Below, piece after piece: positions 1 through 9,745 of a stretch of DNA of 64,000 nucleotides (position 1 is its first letter; each line of letters begins with the position of its first letter). The stretch is from assembly GCA_022843905.1 (NCBI GenBank), contig JALHMT010000003.1:62001-126000 (forward strand). Reading direction: 5' to 3'. The notes below the pieces were generated by a model. The model did no database searches. It saw nothing but the letters and a program-made list of their open reading frames with translations, and was not told where the DNA came from. Source of the DNA: Rubrivivax sp. (GTDB lineage: Bacteria > Pseudomonadota > Gammaproteobacteria > Burkholderiales > Burkholderiaceae_C). Both the position numbers and the translations under genes were made by a program.

Positions 1-1346
1 CCAGCGACCCCTTCGCCGATCTGCTCGGGCCCTCGCCGTCATCCGCTCCCGCCTCGGTGTTCGCTTCGCCCGCGCCTCGGCCGCGCCCCGCTGCGCCGCT
101 GCCCGGGTTCCTGCCAACGCCCTCGGGGGTGGACCCACGTTCGGCGGCCTTCGCCACGCCGGCCCCGGCGGCGCCCCATCGGCTGCCCGACGACTTCGAC
201 CCCTTCGGCGCGCCGGCGCCCGCCAGCCCGCCGTTGGCCCCTGCGACACCGGTCGACCCCTTTGCAGACCTGATGCCGTCGACCGCCGTGCCGTCGATCG
301 ATCAGGCTTTCGGTCTTGCCGATGCGGGCGGCGACAAGGGCAACGCCACGCGCGATCCGCTGGCTGACTTCATGGCCGATCTGGGTCCATCACCCCGACC
401 GGGCGCCACGGGCCTGTCGACCGATCCGCTGGCCCTGTTCGGCGACGCACCCCCGGCGCCTTCTGCCGAGCCGGTCCAGCCCGATCACCTGCCGGCGCTC
501 AACGCCGCCTACCAGCCTCCCAAGGTCGTGACGCCAGCGACATCGAAGGTGCCTTCGCCGCAGGCACCGCCCCGGCCGGCCCCGCCGGTGATGCTGGACG
601 CGCTGCCACCGGCGCCACCAGCGTCCGCGCCGACCGTCCGGCCGCCGCAGACGGCGCCGAGACCGCAGCCCGGCGGGCTGGCGTCGGTACCGGCTCGCGC
701 CACAGCCCCCAGTGCGGCCCCCAGCGCCTCCGCCTCATCGCAAGACGCCGAGGCCTTGTGGGCGGCCTTCTGTGACGGTGCCGGAGTGCAGTTGCCGCTG
801 CCGGCAGGGGCCGGCCCGGAACGCATGCGCCAGATCGGCATGATCATGCGCAGCGCGGTCGAAGGCACGCTGCAGCTGATGGCCGTGCGTGCCAGCACCA
901 AGCATGAGCTGCGCGCTGCCGTGACGATGATCCAGCAGCGCAGCAACAACCCGCTGAAGTTCTCGCCCGACGCCGGCTCGGGCATCGAGCAGCTGGTGCA
1001 GCCGCCGATGCGCGGCTTCCTCGACGGACCGGCGGCGATGGACGACGCGATGCACGACCTCGTCGGTCACTCGATCGGCACCGTGGCCGGCATGCGCGCC
1101 GCCATCGAAGGCATGCTGGGCCGCTTCGACCCGGCCGAACTGGAAGCCAAGCTTGCGGGTGGATCGATGCTTGACAGCCTGCTGCCGATGAACCGCCGGG
1201 CGCGCCTGTGGGACCTTTACCTGCAGCACCACAGCGCCATCCGCGAGGAGGCCCAGGAAGACTTCCACAACCTGTTCGGCAAGGCCTTCCTGGCGGCCTA
1301 CGAGCAGCAGATCGAACGACTGAAGGCCGACAAGGCGCGGCGATGA
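1..1346 (+). CDS. tagH: Type VI secretion FHA-domain protein TagH, C-terminal part (5' end outside window)
   Basis: The frame is open from base 3, so this is the 3' part of a longer gene; 447 codons are visible and the N-terminal FHA domain expected in the family lies outside the window. What is visible starts with a Pro/Ala-rich linker carrying degenerate repeats of the type DPFADLL, DPFGAP, DPFADLMP, DPLADFM and DPLALFG. The last 190 residues are the helical C-terminal domain typical of type VI FHA proteins, with the segment SNNPLKFSPDA and a charged end LERLKADKAR-like. In known systems TagH is the phosphothreonine-reading scaffold of the threonine phosphorylation pathway that switches on the apparatus. 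Its stop overlaps the pppA start (ATGA), so the two are translationally coupled. Family assignment is firm; the true start is unknown. Confidence 0.85.
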   Translation, partial: SDPFADLLGPSPSSAPASVFASPAPRPRPAAPLPGFLPTPSGVDPRSAAFATPAPAAPHRLPDDFDPFGAPAPASPPLAPATPVDPFADLMPSTAVPSIDQAFGLADAGGDKGNATRDPLADFMADLGPSPRPGATGLSTDPLALFGDAPPAPSAEPVQPDHLPALNAAYQPPKVVTPATSKVPSPQAPPRPAPPVMLDALPPAPPASAPTVRPPQTAPRPQPGGLASVPARATAPSAAPSASASSQDAEALWAAFCDGAGVQLPLPAGAGPERMRQIGMIMRSAVEGTLQLMAVRASTKHELRAAVTMIQQRSNNPLKFSPDAGSGIEQLVQPPMRGFLDGPAAMDDAMHDLVGHSIGTVAGMRAAIEGMLGRFDPAELEAKLAGGSMLDSLLPMNRRARLWDLYLQHHSAIREEAQEDFHNLFGKAFLAAYEQQIERLKADKARR

Positions 1347-2152
1347 GAGACGTGCGCATCGCCAGCTGCAGCCTCACCGGCTCCCGCAGCCACAACGAGG
1401 ACGACCTGCGCTTCGGCGCCGGGCAGCACGGCCGCTACGCCGTGCTGGCCGACGGCGCGGGCGGCCACCGCCGCGGCGCGGAGGCGGCACGCCGTGCGGT
1501 CGAATGCATCGAACGACTGATGACCGGAGGCGGGCTCGACTTCAACCCGGCCAGCCTGACCGCCATGGTGCGACAGGCCCACCGCGTGGTCCAGGCGCAC
1601 CAGGAGACAGGCCCGGCCGAAGCGCGAATGCACAGCACGCTGGTGGCGCTGTGGATCGACGCCAGCGCAGGCCACGCCTTGTGGAGCCACGTCGGTGACT
1701 CGCGCCTGTACCGCATCCGACACCGCCGAACGGACGTCATCACGTCGGACGACAGCGTGGTGCAACGCATGGTGCAGTCCGGGCTGATCAGCGCCGAGGT
1801 GGCGCGCCACCATCCCCAGAAGAACCAGCTTGTCGCCGCGCTGGGCATCGAAGGCGATATCGAGCCGCACACCGTGGTGCGACCTGTCGAAGTGCTGGAA
1901 GGTGACGCCTTCCTCCTGTGCAGCGATGGCTGGTGGGAGCCGATCGACGAGGCAGCGCTGATCGACAGCCTGTCCAGTGCGCTGACGCCGGAAGACTGGC
2001 TGTCCGACATGCGTGCCCGCATCGAGGCGCGTGCGCTGCCGCGGCAGGACAACTTCAGCGCCGTGGCGGTGTGGGTGGGTGACCCCGGCGACGTGACGCA
2101 GCCGGGAGAGGACGACACGATGCCGCGGCTGTTCAGGGCAGGCGCGGCCTGA
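1343..2152 (+). CDS. pppA: PP2C-type serine/threonine phosphatase of the T6SS (PppA)
   Basis: A 269-residue PP2C-family phosphatase. The metal-binding motifs are in order: SHNEDD at residues 16-21, LADGAGGH at 35-42, SHVGDSRLYR in the middle, CSDGWWE near 197 and QDNFSAVAV near the end. An open frame extends upstream to 1208, but the ATG at 1343 overlaps the tagH stop and puts the SHNED motif at the family's usual distance from the start, so it was chosen. In the T6SS threonine phosphorylation pathway PppA removes the phosphate placed on TagH-type proteins by PpkA and so switches the apparatus off. A kinase gene is not in the window and would be expected upstream of tagH. Confidence 0.9.
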   Translation: MRDVRIASCSLTGSRSHNEDDLRFGAGQHGRYAVLADGAGGHRRGAEAARRAVECIERLMTGGGLDFNPASLTAMVRQAHRVVQAHQETGPAEARMHSTLVALWIDASAGHALWSHVGDSRLYRIRHRRTDVITSDDSVVQRMVQSGLISAEVARHHPQKNQLVAALGIEGDIEPHTVVRPVEVLEGDAFLLCSDGWWEPIDEAALIDSLSSALTPEDWLSDMRARIEARALPRQDNFSAVAVWVGDPGDVTQPGEDDTMPRLFRAGAA

Positions 2153-2171
2153 GGGTCGGGTCGACGACCTG

Positions 2172-2855
2172 CTACCAGCTGCCTCGCAGCAGGTCGCTGA
2201 ACGACTCCGCCGGCGGCAGTCCGGTCAGCACCGAGCACGCTGCCGCGTCCTGCTGGCCGCGCAAGGGCCACCACAGGCTGCAACCGTCCAGCCTCTGCTG
2301 CAGCGCCGTCGCCGCCAGGCCGTGCAGGAACTGCTCGAGCGTGGCCCCCGTGCGCACGCTCAGACGTTCGCGCCCCGGGGCAGCGGTGGCGCGCACTTCC
2401 GGTGCATGCACGGCCCCGGGCCAGGGCGGCGCCTGCTCGAGTTCGGCTTCGAAGCTCTCGACCAGCGCATCTTCGGACAAGGTCTGCATCGCAGCGCGCG
2501 AGACGTGGCTCCACCACAGCTCGAGGTGATCGAGCGAGAAGCGGTCCACCGGCGGATGGGGCCGCGGCTGAGCCACCACCAGAGGGAAGTAGCGGCCCAC
2601 GTTGTCGCAACTGGGCATCAGCACGCCGAACCACCACTGGCCGTCGACCACGCCTGGCGCCCAGGCGAATCGCCAGACCGGCGCCGAGAGGTAGGTCTGC
2701 AGCCAATCGTGGCCGAGCTGCTGGTGGCTGGTCTGCATGCTGGCGGACAACCAGCGGTCACAGGCCTCGATCCAGGCGGGATCCAGCCGCCGCGACGCGA
2801 AGTCGCCCAGCATCGACAGCTTGCCGAACCACCCCGGCGCGGCGTGATGCGCCAT
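2172..2855 (-). CDS. tagF: Type VI secretion-associated protein TagF
   Basis: A 227-residue TagF-family protein. The N-terminal signature GWFGKLSMLGDFASRRL and the following segment with FAWAPGVVDGQWWFGVLMPS are characteristic; the protein is soluble with no signal peptide. TagF is known in other bacteria as a post-translational repressor of T6SS firing, acting independently of or with the phosphorylation pathway. It is the last gene of the leftward operon, 19 bp after tssM, and meets pppA tail to tail 19 bp away. Having TagF next to PppA and TagH groups the post-translational controls at the junction of the two transcription units. Confidence 0.9.
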   Translation of the reverse strand: MAHHAAPGWFGKLSMLGDFASRRLDPAWIEACDRWLSASMQTSHQQLGHDWLQTYLSAPVWRFAWAPGVVDGQWWFGVLMPSCDNVGRYFPLVVAQPRPHPPVDRFSLDHLELWWSHVSRAAMQTLSEDALVESFEAELEQAPPWPGAVHAPEVRATAAPGRERLSVRTGATLEQFLHGLAATALQQRLDGCSLWWPLRGQQDAAACSVLTGLPPAESFSDLLRGSW

Positions 2856-2874
2856 CAGGACACACGGGGCCGCA

Positions 2875-5800
2875 TCACAGGCCGTTCGGGCATTGAAAGC
2901 TGCGCAGCTCGTTCAGGCGCAGTGGGTTGCGCACGCTGCTGGCGGTGATGTCGAAGACGGCGCGGCGTCCGTCGATGTCGAAGGTGGCGCGGAACTTCTC
3001 CGGGCTGCTTCCCGGTTGCAGGCTCACGCGCTCGAACAGCCGCATCAAGGCCCAGGGTCCATCGTTGACCATGCCGGTGGCACCCGCAGGCTGCGCCGAC
3101 ACCCGCACCACGCCGATGCCGCGCGGGCCGGGCCAGCGCACGACCTTGGGCAGCTGCGGGCCGTGGTCGTAGCGCACCGTCTGGCCATCGGCATCGAGCA
3201 GGAACTCGCGCAGCGCGGTGTCCATCTCGACGGGCTTGAACTCCAGCACCATGGTCGGCACCGTGGCGCCTCCGGCGAAGAAGGTCTCGCGGATGATGGC
3301 CGCACGCTGGAACTGAGGCAGCGTGCCCGAATCCGAACCGAGCGGCACGCCCTCGACGGCACGGAAGCTCCAGGGACGCGTGCTAGTGTCGATGTAGGGC
3401 GCCAGCTTGTTCTGCATCTGTTCGAACTTGCCGCCGGGACCGAACAGCGCGGCGAAGTCGGCCTGGGTGACCTCGCGCGCCGAGCCGGCGTCGAACGGGT
3501 AGCGGCCGGTCACCGCCTGATTGCAGAACTCGCCGACCTGCGCCCGCACGTCGCGCGACAGGCTCTCGCGCAGCTGCATCAAGGCCACGCGCGCGCTCGT
3601 CGAGCCCAGGCTGTCGAGCACGCTGCGCACCGGCTCGGGTGAATTGGCGGCCTCGACCTTGATCTGGTTGGGCAGTGGCGACTGCGGCGGTGCAGCGCCC
3701 CCCTTCAGGGCCGAGTCGACCGCGCTGAGCAGGTCCTGCAGCTGGCGCAGGCGGTCGACCACGCCGTCCAGCGGCGCCTTGCCGCCTTCGGGTGCGGTGA
3801 CGAAGCGCCGCAGGTTGATGAACTCCGAGTCGACGATGCTTTCGATGCGCTCGCCGGGCGCGCCGCTGGTCGACGGCTTCAGCCCACCCTTGCCCAGCAG
3901 CTTGTCGACGGTCTGCCCGATCTCGCGCACCCCCCTGTCGACCTTGCCCTGCACACCGGCACTCTCCAGCAGCGTGGTCTCGCGCGAGATGGCACGCAAC
4001 AGCGGTACCAGCGGCGTGTCGGGCGCGGACAGGAAGCGCGCCTTCTCGAGCGACTGGGCGACGCTGGTCAGCGGCTGCAGCTTGATGTCTGCAATGAAGC
4101 CCTTCCAGGTGTCGCGGTACTCGGTGAGATAGAGGCGCCGAACGTCGTCGGTCAGCTTGGCCGAAGCCAGCAGCTCGTCGGTGACCTTCATCTGGTCGGC
4201 AGCTGCGCCCAGCACCCAGGTCTGCTCGACCGCGAGCTGCCGCGTCACCTCGCCCACCTTGGCCTGGAAGCCCTTGTGGTAGCCGTCGTGCGTGAACAGG
4301 CCCGACACGCCGCGCGACAGCGGCTGTCCACCGGCGCGAGTGAAGACGAGCTGGGCGTTGGGCCCTCCAGCACGCACGATGGTGAATTCGGGGAACTGCC
4401 CACCCAGGCCGCTCTGGCGCAGACGGTTGTAGACACGCTGCGGCAAGGGCACCGAAGCCAGGCGCAGGCGTGTGGTCTCGATCAGGGCCTTGTCCTGCTC
4501 CAGCGGCGACACCATCGGGCCCAGCGCCAGCAACGCGTCGAGGTGCCGGCTCATGGTTTCCCGCTGCTCGGTGCTGAGCTCGCGCGCCAGACGGTTGTCC
4601 CAATCGGCCTCGATGTGGCTCTTCAAGGCTTCGGCGTCGAAGTGCGCCGGGTCGTACATCATGAGGTAGGCCTTGAGCGCCTCGTACTGCGACTCGGGCT
4701 GATCGCCGGCGCGCAGCTGCTCTTCCACGCGAAGGGCAAGACGCGGCAGCACCGCGTCGACCAGCATGCGCTCGTAGGCGGTACGCGCCGCGCTGTCGAG
4801 CTTCTTCCCCTGGTAGAGGCCGAAGCCCAGCGACCAGGGCACCTTGCCGGCGGCATCGCCGGCCACCGCCAGGCTGCGCGTGGCCTCCAGGGCGGGGAGG
4901 ACCGGTCGAAGGTCGGAGGTGCTTCGGTTCGGCGTTTCCTGCACCTGGCGCCGCACCTTCTCGACCCGATCGGCCACCGCCGCCACGTAGGAGCTGTTGT
5001 TCTTCCAGCTGATGGCCCAGGCGGCCACGGTACCGGCGCCCACGACAGCCAGTGCCGCGTAGCCGGCGATCACCGCCGCGCCGCGCCGTCGTTCCCAGCG
5101 GCGGTCGGTGCCGGCCAGTCCGCTCTCGGGGAAGATCACCTCGGACAGCAGGCGCTGCAGGAAGAAGCTTCGGCCGCTGGCCTGCTGCGGCGGCAGGATG
5201 GCCTGCTCGACCTTGAAGCGCCGCGCCACCGCCCCCAGCACGCGGTCGACCGGCGTGCCTTCCTGCGTGCCGCTGACGAAGTAGACGCCGCGCAGCAGCG
5301 GGTCTTCCTCGAAGGGCGAAGGCGAGAACACCTGCTGCACGAATTCCTGCAGCGGACCCACCAGCTGCGCGAACTGGTTCGGGAAGCCGTAGATGCGCAT
5401 GCGCCGTTGCACGTCGGTCTCGGCCTGCAGGCGGTCGACCAGGCCGTCGCTGAGTCGCTGCAGCAGGGCGTCGAGCTCGGGGGCGAGGTTCTGTGCCCAC
5501 GCGGCATGCGTCTGGCGCGGGAAAGTCACGCCCCAGGGCGTGGCGCGCACGTCCTTGTCGAGCATGGCGAAGGTGTCGGCGAAACCGGCCATCAGGTCGC
5601 ACTTGGTGACCATCAGGTAGATCGGGAAGCGCATGCCCAGTTGTTCGTGCAGCTCCTGCACGCGCTGGCGCGCGGCCTGGGCATAGCGGGCACGGTCGGC
5701 CGCGCCCTTGGCCAGCAGGTCGGGTACCGAGACGGTGACGATGACGCCGTTCAGCGGCTGACGCGGACGCGAGGTCTTCAGCAGGCCGAGGAAGCCGTTC

Positions 5801-6441
5801 CAGGTGGCCTTGTCGTTGGCGGCATCGCTGTCCTGCGTGACGAAGCGGCCCGCCGTGTCGATGAGCACGGCCCGGTCGGTGAACCACCAGTCGCAGTGCC
5901 GCGTGCCGCCCACGCCGCGCACGGCCTGTTCCCCGTTGATGGCCGCCAGCGGGAACTGCAGACCGGAATTGCGCAGTGCCGTCGTCTTGCCCGAGCCCGG
6001 GGCACCAATGATGAGATACCAGGGCAGTTCGTAGAGGTAGCGACCGCCCAGCTTGGCGTTGAGCCGGCTCCACCAGTTGCCGCCGGCCACGGCGCCGAAG
6101 CGCGCCTTGCGAAGCGTCTGCAGGGCGGTCTGAAAGCGTTCACGTATGGCCACGATGTCGGCGCTCTCGGCAGCCGATGCCGGGCCGGCAGACGCCGTCA
6201 CCAGGCGTTCGACGACCTTCTCGTTGCCGCGCCGCTTGCGCCACATCGACAGACCCATCCAAAGCGCCGTGATCACCGCGATCACCCCTGTGGTGATCCA
6301 GCGGGAAGTCACGGTTTCGAGCGGCCGCCAGGCGCCCACGGCGACGAGCGGGCCGACGATCCACACCAGGGCCAGCATGGCGGCCAGCAGCAGGATCAGA
6401 GCGACCCAGCGGTTGAAGACGAAGCCGAGCAGCTTTCTCAT
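2875..6441 (-). CDS. tssM: Type VI secretion inner-membrane protein TssM (IcmF)
   Basis: At 1188 residues this is full length for TssM. Two membrane segments lie at about residues 13-30 and 50-67. A Walker A motif GAPGSGKTTA follows at about 146-155, then a third membrane segment near residue 460 (AALAVVGAGTVAAWA), and a large periplasmic C-terminal region. TssM spans the inner membrane and forms the membrane complex with TssL and the outer-membrane lipoprotein TssJ, both encoded just upstream in the same operon. The gap to tssL is only 7 bp. The intact Walker A suggests the NTP-binding form of the family. The protein ends FQCPNGL after a beta-rich region, as usual for IcmF. Confidence 0.95.
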   Translation of the reverse strand: MRKLLGFVFNRWVALILLLAAMLALVWIVGPLVAVGAWRPLETVTSRWITTGVIAVITALWMGLSMWRKRRGNEKVVERLVTASAGPASAAESADIVAIRERFQTALQTLRKARFGAVAGGNWWSRLNAKLGGRYLYELPWYLIIGAPGSGKTTALRNSGLQFPLAAINGEQAVRGVGGTRHCDWWFTDRAVLIDTAGRFVTQDSDAANDKATWNGFLGLLKTSRPRQPLNGVIVTVSVPDLLAKGAADRARYAQAARQRVQELHEQLGMRFPIYLMVTKCDLMAGFADTFAMLDKDVRATPWGVTFPRQTHAAWAQNLAPELDALLQRLSDGLVDRLQAETDVQRRMRIYGFPNQFAQLVGPLQEFVQQVFSPSPFEEDPLLRGVYFVSGTQEGTPVDRVLGAVARRFKVEQAILPPQQASGRSFFLQRLLSEVIFPESGLAGTDRRWERRRGAAVIAGYAALAVVGAGTVAAWAISWKNNSSYVAAVADRVEKVRRQVQETPNRSTSDLRPVLPALEATRSLAVAGDAAGKVPWSLGFGLYQGKKLDSAARTAYERMLVDAVLPRLALRVEEQLRAGDQPESQYEALKAYLMMYDPAHFDAEALKSHIEADWDNRLARELSTEQRETMSRHLDALLALGPMVSPLEQDKALIETTRLRLASVPLPQRVYNRLRQSGLGGQFPEFTIVRAGGPNAQLVFTRAGGQPLSRGVSGLFTHDGYHKGFQAKVGEVTRQLAVEQTWVLGAAADQMKVTDELLASAKLTDDVRRLYLTEYRDTWKGFIADIKLQPLTSVAQSLEKARFLSAPDTPLVPLLRAISRETTLLESAGVQGKVDRGVREIGQTVDKLLGKGGLKPSTSGAPGERIESIVDSEFINLRRFVTAPEGGKAPLDGVVDRLRQLQDLLSAVDSALKGGAAPPQSPLPNQIKVEAANSPEPVRSVLDSLGSTSARVALMQLRESLSRDVRAQVGEFCNQAVTGRYPFDAGSAREVTQADFAALFGPGGKFEQMQNKLAPYIDTSTRPWSFRAVEGVPLGSDSGTLPQFQRAAIIRETFFAGGATVPTMVLEFKPVEMDTALREFLLDADGQTVRYDHGPQLPKVVRWPGPRGIGVVRVSAQPAGATGMVNDGPWALMRLFERVSLQPGSSPEKFRATFDIDGRRAVFDITASSVRNPLRLNELRSFQCPNGL

Positions 6442-6448
6442 GGCGCGC

Positions 6449-7834
6449 TCAACGCGAGGCCGCGGGCGCCGCAGCCGGGCCGGTGGCGGGCGGATTGGCG
6501 GCGTTCGACCCTGCCGCCGGACGCGCCGGAAAGTCGGGCCGGCCGGTCAGCAAGGTGACTTCCACGCGGCGGTTCAGCGCGCGGTTGGCGGCCGAGTCGT
6601 TGGCGGCCACCGGCTCGCCATCGGCACGGCCTTCGGCGCGCACCCGCTCGGCCGGCAGGCCTGCGGCGACGAAAAGCTCGCGCACGGCCAGCGCGCGGTC
6701 TTCCGACAGGTGCCAGTTCGAGGGGAAGCGCAAGGACCGCATCGGCGTGTTGTCGGTGTGACCCGTGATCAGCACCTGGCCCCCTACGCGCACCAGAGCC
6801 TCGGCAATGCGCTGCATCAGCGCTTCGCGCTCCGGCACGAGCGTGCTGCTGGCCGGCGCAAACAGACCGTCGCCGCGCACCGTGACGACGCTGCGATCGA
6901 CCTCGTCGCGCACTTCGATGGTCTTGGCGCGGATGTCGGGTTGCAGCAGCACGGCCAGGCGGGGCAGCGCTGCGGGTTGCGCGACTGCCGCCACCGGAGG
7001 TGCAAGGCGCAGGCTCTGGATCTGGCCATAGACGGGGTCGGCTCGGCCGCTGAGCGACCAGGTGAACGCGGCATAGACGGCGGCCAGCAGCAGCAGCACA
7101 CCCGCGCCTGCCAAGGCCAGCGGCAGCCAGGTCAGGGCCTTGCGGTCGGCGATCGGCTCGGCCTGCCAGTGCTGGGCCAGCGCGGCCGGATAGGGCCCGC
7201 GCTGCTGGCCGATGATCTGCGCCAGCTTGGCACGCACGGCCTCGAGCTGGGCGCGGCCGTTGTCGATGACGCGGTAGCGACCTTCGAAGCCCAGCGCCAG
7301 TGCAGCGTAGATCAGTTCGAGCAGGTCGCGGTTGGCGTCGGCCTTCTCGGCCAGCCGGGCCATCAACTGGAACACCTTCTCGCCACCGAAGGCCTCGTTG
7401 TGGAACTCTGCCAGCAGGCTGTGACGCCCCCACACGCCCGACCCGCCCCAGGGGGTGTCGGCCGCGGCTTCGTCGAGCATCGTGCACAGCACATAGCGGG
7501 CGGCCATCACGCGCTCAGGCGCGACACCGCGTTCCTGCGCCGCGGCGGCGAAGTCGCGCACGCCCTGGGCCAGCGAGGCCCGCAGCGCCGCCGGATCCTG
7601 CACCTGGCGCGACTGACGAAGCTGGGGCACCAGCAGCAGCAGGCGGTTGGCTGCAGCCAGCAGCGGGTTCAGGCCGTGGTCCACCCCTTGCGGTTCGCCA
7701 CCGTTGACCGACGTGGCCGTCTCGGAATGGGCACGCGCGTTCGACCAGCCGCCCGGCTTGGGCTTGATGAAGCTGCGTTCGCCGCTCGACGTGGCGAACG
7801 GGTCGTCGATGGGGGGCCGTGACTCCGGGCTCAT
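6449..7834 (-). CDS. tssL: Type VI secretion protein TssL with C-terminal OmpA-type peptidoglycan-binding domain
   Basis: A 461-residue extended TssL (DotU/IcmH type). The cytoplasmic helical DotU domain covers roughly residues 45-225 and includes YVLCTMLDEAAADTPWG. A single membrane helix follows (LPLALAGAGVLLLLAAVYA, about 235-255). The periplasmic part ends in an OmpA-like domain with ITGHTDNTP, NWHLSEDRALAV and NRRVEVTLL. This fused domain should anchor the TssJLM complex to peptidoglycan, a task done by a separate protein (TagL) where TssL is short. The gene lies 10 bp from tssK and 7 bp from tssM, in the same transcript. Confidence 0.95.
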   Translation of the reverse strand: MSPESRPPIDDPFATSSGERSFIKPKPGGWSNARAHSETATSVNGGEPQGVDHGLNPLLAAANRLLLLVPQLRQSRQVQDPAALRASLAQGVRDFAAAAQERGVAPERVMAARYVLCTMLDEAAADTPWGGSGVWGRHSLLAEFHNEAFGGEKVFQLMARLAEKADANRDLLELIYAALALGFEGRYRVIDNGRAQLEAVRAKLAQIIGQQRGPYPAALAQHWQAEPIADRKALTWLPLALAGAGVLLLLAAVYAAFTWSLSGRADPVYGQIQSLRLAPPVAAVAQPAALPRLAVLLQPDIRAKTIEVRDEVDRSVVTVRGDGLFAPASSTLVPEREALMQRIAEALVRVGGQVLITGHTDNTPMRSLRFPSNWHLSEDRALAVRELFVAAGLPAERVRAEGRADGEPVAANDSAANRALNRRVEVTLLTGRPDFPARPAAGSNAANPPATGPAAAPAASR

Positions 7835-7844
7835 CGATCAGATC

Positions 7845-9182
7845 TCAGGCCTGCCGAACGGCCCAGAGTTCGAGTTCCAGCGCTGGAAAGCTGCCGGAGA
7901 CGTGCAGAGCAAGATTGCCGCTGCGTTCGAACTGTTTCCAGAGCTCGCCCTGGCGTTCGAACTCGAAGTAGTGGCTTCCCGCGTGATAGGGCAGCTGGCG
8001 TGGAGCGACCGGCAGGCTGCGCAAGGTGATGCCGGGCAACTGCAGGTTGACGAGGTCCCGGATGCGGTCGGCCGGGCCGACCTTGCTCTGCGCCGGGAAG
8101 CGCTGACGAAGCTGCTCGGCCGGCATCTGTGAGCGCACCGCGAGCACGAAGCCTGCGCTGCGCAGCAACTCGCCGTCGGCCACCACGGCGGTGGACACGC
8201 CATGGCCGCGGTCGGTCAGGTCGATCTGCATCGCATGGCGCTGTATCACCGCCGAGAGGTACTCGCGCAGGTCCTGCAGCACGGGCGTGAAGACCTGCTG
8301 CAGGGCGTCGTGGCGATAGGCGGGGTACTCGGGCGGCTGGCGTTCCGCGCGCGCGAAGGTCGCCATCTCGCCGGCGAGCTGCAGGCAGGCCGCATAGAAG
8401 GGCCAGGGGTGCACGGTGGGTGCCGCGGCGCACTGGTGCAGCAGCGGCTCGGCGCGGTTGAGCACTTGCAGCATGAGGAAGTCGGCGACTTCGGACACGC
8501 CGTTGCCCAGCTGGCCCATGCCCGCGGCCAGCGCCTGGGCGCGCTGGCGCACCAGGCCGTGCAGCAGGCCGGCGGCCGAGGAGAGCTGACCACTGGCATC
8601 GATACGGGTCTGCGGAGCGATGTAGTTGCGGTCGAGCACCACCTGACCGTCGGGTCGGCGCTCGATGACGCGCACGATGCCCAAGGGGGCGTAGGCGTCG
8701 GTGGCATCGCGCTGCCGCAGCAGGCTCATGCGCAACGCGCCCAGTTGCACGGGCTCGGGGTCGTCGGAGGCCCGCGTCTGGTCGCGCAAGTCCTTGTCGA
8801 CCACCCGGTAGCGGCTGTGGCCATCGCCGCCGCCATCGCCAAAGTCGACCTCGGTGATGCCCGGGCGAGAGCGTGGGGCGGCCAGGACGATGAGTTCGTC
8901 ATGCACCTCCACACCGACGGCCAGCGGTGCAGGGAGGGGGTCGCCGTCGGGCATGGAGAACGTGGAACCATCGGGCAGCACGCCTTGCGCGCGCGAAAGC
9001 GCGATCTTGCCCGTGGCCAGTTGCGCCTCGTCGAGCACCAGTTCGACGAAGCCCCATCCGTGCGGACTGGCGGCACCGACGCGTGCATTGATCAGATGCT
9101 CGAAGAAGCGCGCTTCCTGCTGGAAATGGTGGGGCTGCAGGAACATGCCCTGCGACCAGACGATCCGGTGATGAACGGTCAT
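7845..9182 (-). CDS. tssK: Type VI secretion baseplate protein TssK
   Basis: A 445-residue protein with the TssK start signature VVWSQGMFLQPHHFQQ-like, here HHRIVWSQGMFLQPHHFQQ at residues 4-22. TssK is the cytoplasmic baseplate subunit that links the TssEFG wedge to the TssJLM membrane complex. The open frame runs upstream to 9641, but the extra stretch is the shadow of tssJ; the ATG at 9182 is the start that gives the family's conserved N-terminus directly. It lies 17 bp after tssJ and 10 bp before tssL. No sheath, tube or baseplate wedge genes (tssB, C, E, F, G) are in the window, so the rest of the system must be beyond the left edge or elsewhere. Confidence 0.93.
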   Translation of the reverse strand: MTVHHRIVWSQGMFLQPHHFQQEARFFEHLINARVGAASPHGWGFVELVLDEAQLATGKIALSRAQGVLPDGSTFSMPDGDPLPAPLAVGVEVHDELIVLAAPRSRPGITEVDFGDGGGDGHSRYRVVDKDLRDQTRASDDPEPVQLGALRMSLLRQRDATDAYAPLGIVRVIERRPDGQVVLDRNYIAPQTRIDASGQLSSAAGLLHGLVRQRAQALAAGMGQLGNGVSEVADFLMLQVLNRAEPLLHQCAAAPTVHPWPFYAACLQLAGEMATFARAERQPPEYPAYRHDALQQVFTPVLQDLREYLSAVIQRHAMQIDLTDRGHGVSTAVVADGELLRSAGFVLAVRSQMPAEQLRQRFPAQSKVGPADRIRDLVNLQLPGITLRSLPVAPRQLPYHAGSHYFEFERQGELWKQFERSGNLALHVSGSFPALELELWAVRQA

Positions 9183-9199
9183 GAGAAGTTCGCGCCGCG

Positions 9200-9721
9200 T
9201 CAGGGCAGCGCGGTGGCGGTCAACGTGAGGGCATCGGCCCTGACGCTGATCTTCTGCGACTGGTTGGGCTTGACCGCGACCACGGCCCGCCAGGTCGCGC
9301 GCTCCAGGTTGCGGTAGGCGCCCACCACGCCGATGAAGCGCGTATCGGGAGAGAGCTGTCGCGAGAACGGCCGGCTCTCGCCGGGCTGCAGCATGATCTC
9401 TTCGCGCACCACCAGGTCGGCCGCCAGCGTCGCCTGGTCGCTCTGGTACAGCGACATGAAGTCGGCCTGGTTGAACGCTGTCGGCGAGCGCAGCTCGTAG
9501 ATGCGCACGAGCAGGGGGGAGGGCCGCTGGTTGACGCTGGGATTGAGACCCGCCGAGGCGGCAATGGTGCCTTCGATCCGGGTCGGCTTCGGCGGGCTGG
9601 ACCCTGCACAGCCGGCGAGCACGGCCACGGCCGCAAGCCATGCCGCGGTCATCACGGCACGGCGTGGCCGATGATGGCCACCGTGGCAGCCCGTGTTCAG
9701 GCGATGCTCGCTACTCGTCAC
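9200..9721 (-). CDS. tssJ: Type VI secretion outer-membrane lipoprotein TssJ
   Basis: A lipoprotein with the lipobox LAGC after the hydrophobic stretch AAWLAAVAV, followed by a compact beta-sandwich domain typical of TssJ (SPLLVRIYELRSPTAFNQAD, SRQLSPDTRFIGVVGAYRN). It anchors the membrane complex in the outer membrane. The GTG at 9721 has a GGGAG six bases upstream and gives 173 residues with a long basic n-region containing RPRR. The in-frame ATG at 9652 would give a conventional short lipoprotein signal of about 15 residues but has no clear ribosome site. tssJ is the first gene of the leftward T6SS operon and begins only 37 bp past the terminator hairpin of the ribosomal operon. Confidence 0.88.
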   Translation of the reverse strand: MTSSEHRLNTGCHGGHHRPRRAVMTAAWLAAVAVLAGCAGSSPPKPTRIEGTIAASAGLNPSVNQRPSPLLVRIYELRSPTAFNQADFMSLYQSDQATLAADLVVREEIMLQPGESRPFSRQLSPDTRFIGVVGAYRNLERATWRAVVAVKPNQSQKISVRADALTLTATALP

Positions 9722-9745
9722 GACCGACTCCCGTTGCCGTGACCA

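Noticed and set aside
4276-6558. 760-codon plus-strand frame
   Set aside because: It is the antisense shadow of tssM; GC-rich coding sequence gives long false frames, and it has no domain.
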